Positions 1 to 6,011 of a DNA stretch of 7,955 nt are shown here, piece by piece (the stretch's first letter is position 1; the number at the start of each line of letters is the position of its first letter). The position numbers and the translations under genes are program-made. The notes beneath the pieces were generated by a model, which saw only the letters and a program-made list of their open reading frames with translations, had not been told where the DNA came from and did no database searches. The DNA is from NORP240 sp046047495. GTDB lineage: Bacteria; Pseudomonadota; Gammaproteobacteria; Pseudomonadales; Pseudohongiellaceae. The stretch lies in contig JBJOHV010000034.1 of assembly GCA_046047495.1 (NCBI GenBank), positions 1 to 7,955 on the forward strand. The letters run 5' to 3'.

Positions 1-181
1 CCGAGGCTTCTGAACTGGCCACTGCCCCCTGGAAACGGTTGCGCAGGGCGCCCAGTTCCTCGATGAAACAGTTAGTGGTAGACCCGGTACCCACACCGAC
101 TATGGTGTTTTCCTCCAGCAGCGGCTCGATGTACTCGATGGCGGCTCTTGCCGCGGCTTTTTTCAGTTCATTCTGATCCAT
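1..181 (-). CDS. rpiA: Ribose-5-phosphate isomerase A, N-terminal 60 residues (cut by window edge)
   Basis: RpiA interconverts ribose 5-phosphate and ribulose 5-phosphate in the non-oxidative pentose phosphate pathway, in the cytoplasm. Reading the minus strand from an ATG at 181 gives 60 codons that begin MDQNELKKAAARAA and contain the phosphate-binding segment VGVGTGSTT (residues 28-36), followed by FIEELG and VASSEAS. This matches the start of E. coli RpiA (MTQDELKKAV, IVGVGTGST, AVSSSDAS) almost position for position. The usual length is about 220 residues, so roughly three quarters lies beyond the left edge, including the catalytic residues. The ATG is supported by a GGGGAGAG ribosome binding site at 191-198, nine bases upstream. 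The gene follows psd by 66 bp on the same strand with no obvious terminator between, so co-transcription is likely. The family call is firm; intactness of the rest cannot be seen. Confidence 0.93.
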   Translation of the reverse strand, partial: MDQNELKKAAARAAIEYIEPLLEENTIVGVGTGSTTNCFIEELGALRNRFQGAVASSEAS

Positions 182-247
182 GGATGTGGTCTCTCCCCAG
201 TTGCCATACCAGATTTTCCGCAATAACTCCCTAAGCATGCCCATACA

Positions 248-1108
248 TCAGCTCTGTGGCGAACGCCGACCCAATACGATCCCCATCTGTACCGTATCGC
301 CGGCCTGCCAATGGTTTTCGAAGCGGACGGCACCCGGTCCAAACAGGGTGATCACGGTGGAGCCGAGTCGAAACAGCCCCATTTCCTCACCCTGGGCCAG
401 CTGGACGGGCAGTCGGTCTCCGGAGTAATCCACGATGGTGGCACCCGGACCGCCGGTCGGCACCTGCCCCGCCCATACGGTGTCGATGCCTGCCACGATC
501 ATGGCGCCCACCAGGACCTGCGCCATGGGGCCGAACTCCGTATCGAAAAAACAGATCAGCCTTTCGTTGCGGGCAAACAGGTCGGTCACGCCGTTCACCG
601 TGGCCTGGTTTACGGAAAACAACCTGCCTGGCACATGGATCGTGCGTCGCAATTGTCCCGCCACCGGCATGTGCACCCGGTGATAGTCACGGGGTGACAG
701 ATAGATAGTGATGAAGGAGCCATCAAGAAACGGTTCGGAGTCGGCCGGATCGCCACCCAGCAGCGCAGCCAGAGAGTAAGTGCGCCCCTTGGCCTGTAAA
801 ACCCGATCGCCCTGCAGCAGGCCCAGCTCGGAAATCATGCCGTCGGCAGGGCACAGTACGGCATCCGGCGCCTGCGCGAGCGGTCGTGCGCCGTCCTTCA
901 ACCGGCGGGTGAAGAAGTCGTTGAAGTCTCTGAAAGCCGTCACGTCATTGATGGCTGCCTGGGACAGGTCCACCCGGTAGCGGCGGATGAACCAGCGGAT
1001 CAAAGTGTTCTTTAGCCAGGCTACGCGGCAGCCGGCCAGCCAGCCCGCCAGCCTGGACAAGGTGTGCTGGGGCAACAGGTGTTGCAATAGCACGAACAAC
1101 GCAGGCAT
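248..1108 (-). CDS. psd: Phosphatidylserine decarboxylase proenzyme
   Basis: Psd decarboxylates phosphatidylserine to phosphatidylethanolamine at the inner membrane, the last step in making this major phospholipid. The proenzyme cleaves itself at an LGST site; the serine becomes the pyruvoyl cofactor of the small alpha chain. Here LGST is at residues 248-251 (Ser250) of a 286-residue protein, close to the E. coli enzyme in length and site position. Other family landmarks are CPADG (Asp89), YLSPRDYHRVH (His143), which with Ser250 fit the Asp-His-Ser self-cleavage triad, and the C-terminal FGPGAVRF. The N-terminal stretch LLPQHTLSRLAGW matches the membrane-associating helices of E. coli Psd. 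I chose the ATG at 1108 rather than the upstream ATG at 1153, because the extra 15 residues have no counterpart in Psd and would overlap the preceding gene. At 1108 the start shares one base with the rhdA-like stop (TGATG), which points to translational coupling. Confidence 0.96.
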   Translation of the reverse strand: MPALFVLLQHLLPQHTLSRLAGWLAGCRVAWLKNTLIRWFIRRYRVDLSQAAINDVTAFRDFNDFFTRRLKDGARPLAQAPDAVLCPADGMISELGLLQGDRVLQAKGRTYSLAALLGGDPADSEPFLDGSFITIYLSPRDYHRVHMPVAGQLRRTIHVPGRLFSVNQATVNGVTDLFARNERLICFFDTEFGPMAQVLVGAMIVAGIDTVWAGQVPTGGPGATIVDYSGDRLPVQLAQGEEMGLFRLGSTVITLFGPGAVRFENHWQAGDTVQMGIVLGRRSPQS

Positions 1109-1932
1109 CAGGGTGCCTGGGTTTCGATGGGGGTGTCCGGACGATTGCCCCATTCCGACCAGGAGCCGTCATAGGCTTTGATGTTATAACCCAGTGCCTT
1201 GCCGATCAGATAGGTGAGACCGGAGCGATGGTGGGTCTGGCAATGGGTGATGATCTTCTTGTCGATGGTGAGGCCCAAGGTGTTCAACCGCTCCTGCAGT
1301 TGCTTGAGAGGCAGCAGCCGCAGGTTATTGTCGCGGTCCATGGTGTGCAGCCAGTCCAGATTGATGGCGCCGGGTATATGGCCGCTGCGCAGCGCGCCCT
1401 TGCGGGTACCATTGTATTCCTCCGCCGAGCGGGCATCCCACACCAGCGTGCCCGGGTCCTCGATACTGGCCAGCACCTCGGCCAGGTCGGCATTCACCGA
1501 CAGATCCGGCGTGAAATCGAAGTGGCTGTGCTGCCCGCTGTTGGGCTCGGTCTGCAGGGGATAGCCCTCATTCTTCCAGGCATGGATGCCACCGTTAAGA
1601 TAGGAGTAGCGCCGGTGACCTGCCACATCGAGGGTCCAGATCAGCCGGCCTGCCCAGCCGCCCCCCTCATCGTCATACACCACCACATGCTTGTCGGCGG
1701 TCAGGCCGATGCGGGACAACAGGGCGCGCAAATGCTCCACTGAGGGCAACTTGCCGGTGGCCGGCGGCACGCCACTGACCAGTTCCGACGGACTGACATG
1801 AATGGCGCCAGGTACATGAAATTGCTGGTAGGTGGCGGGCTGGCAACAATCCACGATCAGAATGTCCTGGTGGCCCAGCAACGGCAGCAGTTCAGCAGGG
1901 TCGATAATGAGAGGCAGGTTCTTCAGGTCCAT
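1108..1932 (-). CDS. rhdA: Thiosulfate sulfurtransferase, two rhodanese domains (RhdA type)
   Basis: Rhodaneses move a sulfane sulfur from a donor such as thiosulfate to cyanide or another thiophilic acceptor through a cysteine persulfide. This 274-residue cytoplasmic protein has no signal peptide and has two rhodanese modules: an N-terminal inactive one (about 8-125, with VDCCQPATYQQFHVPGAIH and LNGGIHAWKNEGYP) and a C-terminal catalytic one (about 145-270). The active loop is CQTHHRS starting at Cys231, followed by YDGSWSEWGN (254-263). The CQTHHR loop is the one found in Azotobacter vinelandii RhdA (Cys230) and its Pseudomonas homologue; it differs from the CGSGVTA loop of mercaptopyruvate sulfurtransferases (SseA), so thiosulfate-type activity is more likely. 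Asp166 and the EEYNGTRKGALRSGHIPGA segment are typical of the catalytic domain. The start at 1932 aligns with RhdA, though its ribosome binding site is weak. It lies 58 bp after rsgA and overlaps the psd start. The physiological acceptor cannot be told from sequence. Confidence 0.92.
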   Translation of the reverse strand: MDLKNLPLIIDPAELLPLLGHQDILIVDCCQPATYQQFHVPGAIHVSPSELVSGVPPATGKLPSVEHLRALLSRIGLTADKHVVVYDDEGGGWAGRLIWTLDVAGHRRYSYLNGGIHAWKNEGYPLQTEPNSGQHSHFDFTPDLSVNADLAEVLASIEDPGTLVWDARSAEEYNGTRKGALRSGHIPGAINLDWLHTMDRDNNLRLLPLKQLQERLNTLGLTIDKKIITHCQTHHRSGLTYLIGKALGYNIKAYDGSWSEWGNRPDTPIETQAP

Positions 1933-1968
1933 GTCGGGTCCGGTTAATTCAACGTCAGTGAGGGTTCT

Positions 1969-1997
1969 ATTCTACAGACAACCCCGGCGGCTATGAA
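1969..1997 (-). promoter_or_regulatory. Candidate sigma70-type promoter for rhdA-psd-rpiA
   Basis: On the minus strand a TTCATA hexamer (1997-1992, 4/6 match to the -35 consensus, overlapping the rsgA stop region) is followed after exactly 17 bp by TAGAAT (1974-1969, 5/6 match to the -10 consensus). The transcript would begin near 1962, giving about 30 nt of leader before the rhdA ATG at 1932. This would let the sulfurtransferase and psd be expressed apart from rsgA. The call rests on pattern matching alone; read-through from rsgA is equally possible. Confidence 0.33.
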
Positions 1998-2998
1998 TCA
2001 TTGCCGAGGGTCTGCAGGATCTGGAAATAGCTGTCCAGGCGTTGAGGGTCGATCCGGCCATCTGCCACCGCTTCCCGCAGGGCGCATTGCGGCTCCTGGC
2101 GGTGACTGCAATCCCGGAACCGGCACTGCCCCAGCCAGGGGCGGAACTCCCGGAATCCGTGCAGCAACTCATCCCGGCTCACATGCCAGAGGCTGAATTC
2201 CCGGATGCCTGGGGAGTCGATGAGGTCGTAGCCATCGGCATGAAACAAGCGTGCCGACGTGGTGGTATGGGTGCCTTTCTCCATGGCATGTGAAAGCTCG
2301 CCCACCGCCGCGGCCAGGCCGGGGTCGAGGGCATTGATGAGGGAGGATTTGCCAACCCCGGACTGACCCACAACCACGGCCGTCGTGCCCAGCAGGCTAG
2401 CCTGCAGGTCAGGGATGCCGGCGCCGCTGTGGGCGCTGACCCGGATCACCTGATAACCAATGGCCTCATATAAGGACAACATGCTGTCGACATATCCCTG
2501 ATCGTCCGCCAGCAGGTCCATCTTGTTGAGCACGATCACGGGCTGCATGGACAGGGTTTCCACCGCCACCAGATAACGGTCCAGTAGATTCCTGTGGGGT
2601 GGTGGACTGGGTGCCAGGACGATCAGCACCCGGTCGATATTGGCCGCCAGGGGTTTCAGCTCGTTGCCGAAGCCGGGTCGGGAGAAGACATTGCGGCGCT
2701 TCTCGAGGGCCACCACCACGCCGGTCTGGTCGCCGTCCGCCTGCCATACCACCCGGTCACCGCATACCAGAGGCGGCATGTTGCTGCGTTGGTGGCAACG
2801 CACCGACTCGCCACGCCGCTCACCGTCCAGACACTCGACCTCCAGTTGCTGCCCGAAATTGCAGATCACCAGGCCGGACAGGGCGGGCCCCAGGGACAGA
2901 TCCAGCTCCGCCGCAGCGTCGCCGCTGGTGAGCAAGCGGGCTTCCTGCTGCTTCTGGATGCGCTGCTGTTGCTTCCGGGTAAGCCTGCGTTTGCTCAT
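1991..2998 (-). CDS. rsgA: Ribosome small-subunit biogenesis GTPase RsgA
   Basis: RsgA is a circularly permuted GTPase that binds the late 30S precursor and helps its decoding site mature. The 335-residue protein shows the permuted motif order: an OB-fold N-terminal region (about 40-110, with VCGDRVVW), then G4 NKMD (158-161), a G5-like VSAHSG (187-192), G1 GQSGVGKS (211-218), the switch I segment KGTHTTT (241-247) and G3 DSPG (261-264). The C-terminal zinc site is Cys292, Cys297, His299 and Cys305 in CRFRDCSHRQEPQC. Length and N-terminus (MSKRRLTRKQQQR) match E. coli RsgA (350 residues, MSKNKLSKGQQRR), which supports the ATG at 2998 although no strong ribosome binding site precedes it. It is divergent from orn across 105 bp, as in E. 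coli and Pseudomonas. All catalytic motifs are intact. Confidence 0.97.
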   Translation of the reverse strand: MSKRRLTRKQQQRIQKQQEARLLTSGDAAAELDLSLGPALSGLVICNFGQQLEVECLDGERRGESVRCHQRSNMPPLVCGDRVVWQADGDQTGVVVALEKRRNVFSRPGFGNELKPLAANIDRVLIVLAPSPPPHRNLLDRYLVAVETLSMQPVIVLNKMDLLADDQGYVDSMLSLYEAIGYQVIRVSAHSGAGIPDLQASLLGTTAVVVGQSGVGKSSLINALDPGLAAAVGELSHAMEKGTHTTTSARLFHADGYDLIDSPGIREFSLWHVSRDELLHGFREFRPWLGQCRFRDCSHRQEPQCALREAVADGRIDPQRLDSYFQILQTLGNDS

Positions 2999-3056
2999 GG
3001 GGTAGGGTAGTGATGACGACGGGCGGCATTATTGCATACTCGCCCCCGATGGGCTT

Positions 3057-3065
3057 TGTTACAAT
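3057..3065 (+). promoter_or_regulatory. Extended -10 promoter for orn
   Basis: The sequence TGTTACAAT fits an extended -10 element (TGn followed by TACAAT, 5/6 match to TATAAT). No good -35 box lies 16-18 bp upstream, which extended -10 promoters do not need. Transcription would start near 3072, leaving about 32 nt before the GTG of orn at 3104. It sits in the 105-bp divergent region shared with rsgA. Inferred from pattern only. Confidence 0.42.
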
Positions 3066-3091
3066 GCGGCGGTTCCGCAACTCAACATCGC

Positions 3092-3097
3092 AGGCGA
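3092..3097 (+). promoter_or_regulatory. Ribosome binding site deciding the orn GTG start
   Basis: AGGCGA lies six bases before the GTG at 3104. It is a moderate Shine-Dalgarno match, and its spacing supports GTG as the start. The ATG at 3064 is out of frame with orn, and the in-frame ATG at 3032 would add 24 residues with no counterpart in the family and would lie upstream of the proposed promoter. Confidence 0.5.
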
Positions 3098-3103
3098 TAC
3101 CGG

Positions 3104-3655
3104 GTGGATAAACAAGCGAACCTCATATGGCTGGACCTGGAAATGACCGGGTTGTTTCCAGACACCCATGTCATCATCGAGATTGCCACCCTGGTGACCG
3201 ATGCCGATCTCAACATACTCGCCGAAGGCCCGGTACTGGCCATCGCCCAGTCCGATGCCGAGCTGGCGAAAATGGATGACTGGAACCAGCGCCACCACGG
3301 CGCATCGGGCCTCATAGCACGGGTGAAAGCCAGCAGCGTCGACGTCAGTGAGGCGGAACAGCGGACCCTGCAATTCCTTGCCGAGTGGTCCATTCCTAAC
3401 AGCTCCCCCATGTGCGGCAACAGCATCTGTCAGGATCGCCGTTTCCTGGCCAGGTACATGCCAGTCCTGGAGCGCCACTTTCACTATCGCAACCTGGATG
3501 TCAGCACGGTGAAGGAACTGGCGCGGCGCTGGCGGCCCGACATCGCCGCCGGTTTCAGCAAGGACAGCCGCCATCAGGCCCTGGATGACATCCGCGATTC
3601 CGTGGCGGAGCTTCGCTATTACCGCGAACGGTTTTTCGTCGCCCCCCCTCAATGA
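3104..3655 (+). CDS. orn: Oligoribonuclease (DEDDh 3'-5' exoribonuclease)
   Basis: Orn degrades the shortest RNA fragments, chiefly dinucleotides, to mononucleotides, and in bacteria using cyclic di-GMP it clears pGpG. The 183-residue protein has the complete DEDDh catalytic set: Asp11 and Glu13 (LDLEMTG), Asp111 (GNSICQDRRF), His157 and Asp162 (RHQALDDIRDS). These fall one position from the E. coli residues (12, 14, 112, 158, 163), and the length nearly equals the usual 181. Conserved segments IIEIATLVTD, LNILAEGP, MDDWN and LDVSTVKELARRW run through it. I place the start at GTG 3104, which gives VDKQANLIWLDLEMTG and aligns with the family N-terminus; the longer ATG-started frame from 3032 reads through the promoter region. 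The gene converges on queG, and the two overlap by 7 bp at their 3' ends. A run of seven C at 3642-3648 lies just before the stop, but the frame fits. Confidence 0.96.
   Translation: MDKQANLIWLDLEMTGLFPDTHVIIEIATLVTDADLNILAEGPVLAIAQSDAELAKMDDWNQRHHGASGLIARVKASSVDVSEAEQRTLQFLAEWSIPNSSPMCGNSICQDRRFLARYMPVLERHFHYRNLDVSTVKELARRWRPDIAAGFSKDSRHQALDDIRDSVAELRYYRERFFVAPPQ
3649..3655. other. Convergent stop-codon overlap of orn and queG (TCAATGA)
   Basis: The orn TGA (3653-3655, plus) and the queG TGA (3651-3649, minus) are packed into one heptamer, so the coding regions overlap tail to tail by 7 bp. No room remains for a dedicated terminator hairpin between them, so transcripts from each side probably run into the other gene and form antisense 3' ends. 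Confidence 0.9.
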
Positions 3656-4716
3656 CCCGACTGGTCGATGTGCCGGGACAGGGCCCATAGCACATGTTCC
3701 CGCACCAGCGGCGAGGGATGTTCTCGGCGTGTCTGCAGTGCTGCGATGATGGCAGCTGAGCTGTTTGCATTGCCCAGTGCCACGGCGATATTGCGCAGCC
3801 AGCCTTCATAGCCGGTGCGGCGGATCGCCGAACCCGCGGTGCGTTCCAGGAATTCCTCCTCGCTCCAGCCAAACAGCTCGATGAGTGCCGCATCATCGAG
3901 GGAATGCCGGGGTTGAAAATCCATTTCTCTGCTGGGCCGGGTGAACTTGTTCCAAGGGCAGATCAACTGGCAGTCATCACAGCCGAAAATACGGTTACCC
4001 AGCAGGGGCCGCAGCTCCAGGGGAATGGCACCACGGGATTCGATGGTCAGGTAGGAGATGCAACGGGTAGCGTCGAGTACCCAGGGCTGCACAAAGGCCT
4101 TGGTGGGACAGACATCCAGGCAGGCCCGGCAGCTGCCGCAGTGGTCGGTGGCAGGCTCATCCACCGGCAGGGGCAGGTCGGTGAACAGCTCCCCCAGAAA
4201 AAACCAGGAACCGGCCCTGGCATTGATCAGCATTGTGTTCTTGCCGATCCAGCCAAGACCGGCTTTTTCAGCCAGTGCCCGCTCCAGCACCGGCGCGCTG
4301 TCGACGAATGCCCGGTAGCCGAAATCACCCGCTTTTTCCTGTATGCGATCCGCCAGGCGTTGCAGACGCTGGCGGATCACTTTGTGATAGTCCCGACCCC
4401 TTGCGTAACGGGCCACATAAGCCTTGTCGCGAAACTCCAGGGGGGTGAATTCATTGGTATCGGTGAGTGCATAGTCCATGCGGACACTGATCACCCGCAA
4501 GGTGCCCGGCAGCAACTGTTCGGGATGACTGCGGATGCTGCCGTGCCGGGCCATGTAGTCCATCTCACCGTGATAATTGCGGGCCAGCCAGTTCTGCAGG
4601 TGTTGCTCGTGTGTGCCCAGGTCGATGTCGCAGATACCCACTTGCTGGAAACCGAGCTCTTCACCCCAGCGACGGATGTCTGCAACCAGGTCCCGAAGCT
4701 GGGTTTCGCTCAGCAT
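3649..4716 (-). CDS. queG: Epoxyqueuosine reductase
   Basis: QueG carries out the last step of queuosine synthesis in tRNA, reducing epoxyqueuosine to queuosine at position 34 of GUN-anticodon tRNAs. It uses cobalamin and two [4Fe-4S] clusters. The 355-residue protein has the N-terminal cobalamin/substrate domain (LGFQQVGICD, YHGEMDYMARHG, ARGRDYHK) with Asp139 in VDSAP at the position of the proposed catalytic acid. The ferredoxin-like cluster cysteines are C193, C196, C199, C203 (CGSCRACLDVCPTKA), C219, and C246, C249, C253 (CDDCQLICPWN). A HEAT-like tail follows (about 305-350, RNIAVALGN). E. coli QueG has 379 residues; the difference is at the C-terminus. The start at 4716 aligns with the family N-terminus but has no clear ribosome binding site and lies only 6 bp after the aminotransferase stop, which suggests translational coupling. 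Convergence with orn is shared with E. coli. Confidence 0.96.
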   Translation of the reverse strand: MLSETQLRDLVADIRRWGEELGFQQVGICDIDLGTHEQHLQNWLARNYHGEMDYMARHGSIRSHPEQLLPGTLRVISVRMDYALTDTNEFTPLEFRDKAYVARYARGRDYHKVIRQRLQRLADRIQEKAGDFGYRAFVDSAPVLERALAEKAGLGWIGKNTMLINARAGSWFFLGELFTDLPLPVDEPATDHCGSCRACLDVCPTKAFVQPWVLDATRCISYLTIESRGAIPLELRPLLGNRIFGCDDCQLICPWNKFTRPSREMDFQPRHSLDDAALIELFGWSEEEFLERTAGSAIRRTGYEGWLRNIAVALGNANSSAAIIAALQTRREHPSPLVREHVLWALSRHIDQSGH

Positions 4717-4722
4717 GCAGAA

Positions 4723-5862
4723 TTACAGCGTGCGCAGCCGTTGTGCGGCGGCTTCCAGGGTGCTGTCATCCTTGCAGAAGCAGAAGCGCACGATGCGGCT
4801 GCCGGGAGCCTGTGCATAGAAGGGTGACAGGGGGATGGCCGCCACTCCCTTTTCCTGGGTGAGCCAGCGCACGAATGCCATGTCATCCAGGTCACTGATG
4901 GCGGAGTAATCCGCCAACTGGAAATAGGTACCTTTGGAGGGAGTGAAGTCGAAGCGGGTCGTGGACAACAGTTCACAGAAATAGTCGCGCTTCTGCTGAT
5001 AGAACGCCGGCAGGTCCGTGGCGTGCTTGGGACATTCCGCCATGAAGTCCGCCAGGGCGTACTGCACGAAGCTGCTGGTGGTGAAGGTGACGAACTGGTG
5101 AACCTTGCGGAACTCCGCGGTCATGGCTGCCGGCGCCACGCAGTAAGCCAGCTTCCAGCCGGTGGCATGGTAGGTCTTGCCGAAGGAGAACACTGCAAAA
5201 CTGCGTTGCCGCAGTTCTGTATGACCCAGTACGCTGTGGTGGCGGCCGCCGTCATACACCATGTGCTCATACACCTCATCGGACAGCACCAGGATGTCGG
5301 TGTCCCGCAGACAGTCTGCCAGGCAGTCCAGATCCTCGGCCGACAGCACAACACCACAGGGATTATGGGGTGAATTGATGATGATCATCCGGGTTCGGGA
5401 CGTGATGGCGTCCCTGACCCGCTGCCAGTCCACGTGGAAATCCGGTGCCGCCAGGGGAATGTGCACGGCTTGTGCGCCGGCCAGAATAATGGCCGGTTCA
5501 TAGGAGTCGTAGGCCGGATCGAAGACAATGACTTCATCACCTTTACCCACGCTGGCCTGGATGGCATCAAACAGGGCCTCCGTCGCCCCCGATGTCACAG
5601 TGATGTCATGATCCGGATCAGCCGGGCAACCGTATAATCGGGTCACCTTGGCGGCAATCTGTCTGCGCAGCTCGGGAATACCGGCCATGGGGGGATATTG
5701 GTTCTTGCGGTTGTTGAGATGGAATGCCACCCGCTCCCGCAGCTTTTCCGGGCAGTCGAAGTCGGGGAATCCCTGGGACAGGTTGATGGCCTGGAAATCC
5801 TGGGCCATTTTCGACATGATCGTGAAAATGGTGGTTCCCACGGCAGGCAGTTTGCTTCGCAA
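4723..5862 (-). CDS. PLP-dependent class I/II aminotransferase, YbdL-like (methionine aminotransferase)
   Basis: This is a fold-type I aminotransferase most like E. coli YbdL, which prefers methionine and also uses histidine and phenylalanine; related eukaryotic enzymes are kynurenine aminotransferases / glutamine transaminase K. From the proposed start it has 379 residues (YbdL: 386). Visible landmarks: SKLPAVGTTIFTIMS and INLSQGFPDF at the N-terminus, TSGATEAL (about 90-97), Asn167 in NSPHNP, Asp195 and Tyr198 in SDEVYEH, the PLP-binding Lys229 in SFGKTYHATGWK, and substrate-carboxylate Arg359 in RIVRFCF. Homology begins just after a TTG at 5862, which has AGAGGA six bases upstream; the longer frame from ATG 5988 would add 42 residues unlike any aminotransferase and run across the ovoA promoter. 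It lies 6 bp before queG, so the two are probably co-transcribed. Its role here could be methionine salvage or general transamination; a lyase role in ovothiol synthesis is only a speculation. Confidence 0.9.
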   Translation of the reverse strand: MRSKLPAVGTTIFTIMSKMAQDFQAINLSQGFPDFDCPEKLRERVAFHLNNRKNQYPPMAGIPELRRQIAAKVTRLYGCPADPDHDITVTSGATEALFDAIQASVGKGDEVIVFDPAYDSYEPAIILAGAQAVHIPLAAPDFHVDWQRVRDAITSRTRMIIINSPHNPCGVVLSAEDLDCLADCLRDTDILVLSDEVYEHMVYDGGRHHSVLGHTELRQRSFAVFSFGKTYHATGWKLAYCVAPAAMTAEFRKVHQFVTFTTSSFVQYALADFMAECPKHATDLPAFYQQKRDYFCELLSTTRFDFTPSKGTYFQLADYSAISDLDDMAFVRWLTQEKGVAAIPLSPFYAQAPGSRIVRFCFCKDDSTLEAAAQRLRTL

Positions 5863-5868
5863 GGGGAG

Positions 5869-5874
5869 TCCTCT
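5869..5874 (-). promoter_or_regulatory. Ribosome binding site deciding the aminotransferase TTG start
   Basis: On the minus strand AGAGGA (5874-5869) lies six bases before the TTG at 5862. It contains the GAGGA Shine-Dalgarno core at ideal spacing. No in-frame ATG or GTG with comparable support lies near where family homology begins, so this site settles the start. Confidence 0.7.
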
Positions 5875-5911
5875 GGGCCGACGGCCGACATGGTTGCATT
5901 CGGCGCCCAAG

Positions 5912-5940
5912 TGTACATGAACTGCCCATGGGCATAAAAT
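5912..5940 (+). promoter_or_regulatory. Candidate sigma70-type promoter for ovoA
   Basis: TGTACA (5912-5917, 4/6 match to the -35 box) and TAAAAT (5935-5940, 5/6 match to the -10 box) are separated by exactly 17 bp. Transcription would begin near 5947, leaving a leader of about 65 nt before the ovoA ATG at 6012. The -10 box adjoins an A/T-rich stretch (TAAAATTTTTA, 5935-5945), the most A/T-rich spot in the divergent region. Pattern-based inference. Confidence 0.42.
5923..5934. repeat. Perfect 12-bp palindrome in the ovoA promoter spacer (possible operator)
   Basis: TGCCCATGGGCA equals its own reverse complement over all 12 bases. It fills the part of the -35/-10 spacer next to the -10 box of the candidate ovoA promoter, where a bound dimeric regulator could act. 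It is also about 60-70 bp upstream of the divergent aminotransferase start, so it could influence both genes. No regulator family is recognisable from the half-site, and no regulator gene is in the window. Confidence 0.4.
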
Positions 5941-6011
5941 TTTTACCCCGCCAACTGGGTCTTCATTGATCCGCTGGAAAAAGGGCATCAGTCAGGGAAT
6001 TGGTCATCACC

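Noticed and set aside
182..247. A terminator or small gene between psd and rpiA.
   Set aside because: No stem followed by a T run on the minus strand, and no convincing small frame; it is simply a 66-bp spacer with the rpiA ribosome binding site.
1025..1056. Short CCAGC/CCGCC repeats within psd.
   Set aside because: They encode the conserved RLAGWLAG helix of Psd and reflect codon choice rather than a separate repeat element.
1108..1153. An earlier ATG for psd adding 15 residues.
   Set aside because: The extra residues come from the rhdA-like coding sequence read in another frame, and Psd homology starts at the ATG at 1108.
2999..3062. A minus-strand promoter for rsgA (GTAACA, 18 bp, TATGCA; or AATAAT alone).
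   Set aside because: The -10 match is only 3/6 for the spaced pair, and AATAAT has no -35 box at a proper distance. A promoter must exist nearby, but the sequence does not show which.
3059..3688. A 209-codon minus-strand frame covering orn.
   Set aside because: Antisense to the well-conserved orn gene, with no recognisable motif and no ribosome binding site that stands out.
3904..4827. A 307-codon plus-strand frame opposite queG and the end of the aminotransferase.
   Set aside because: It spans two real genes on the other strand and has low-complexity, Gln/Gly-rich composition typical of a shadow frame.
5863..5960. A minus-strand promoter for the aminotransferase (TACACT at 5915-5910 with TTTATG upstream).
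   Set aside because: Matches of 4/6 and 3/6 are too weak to list as a feature.
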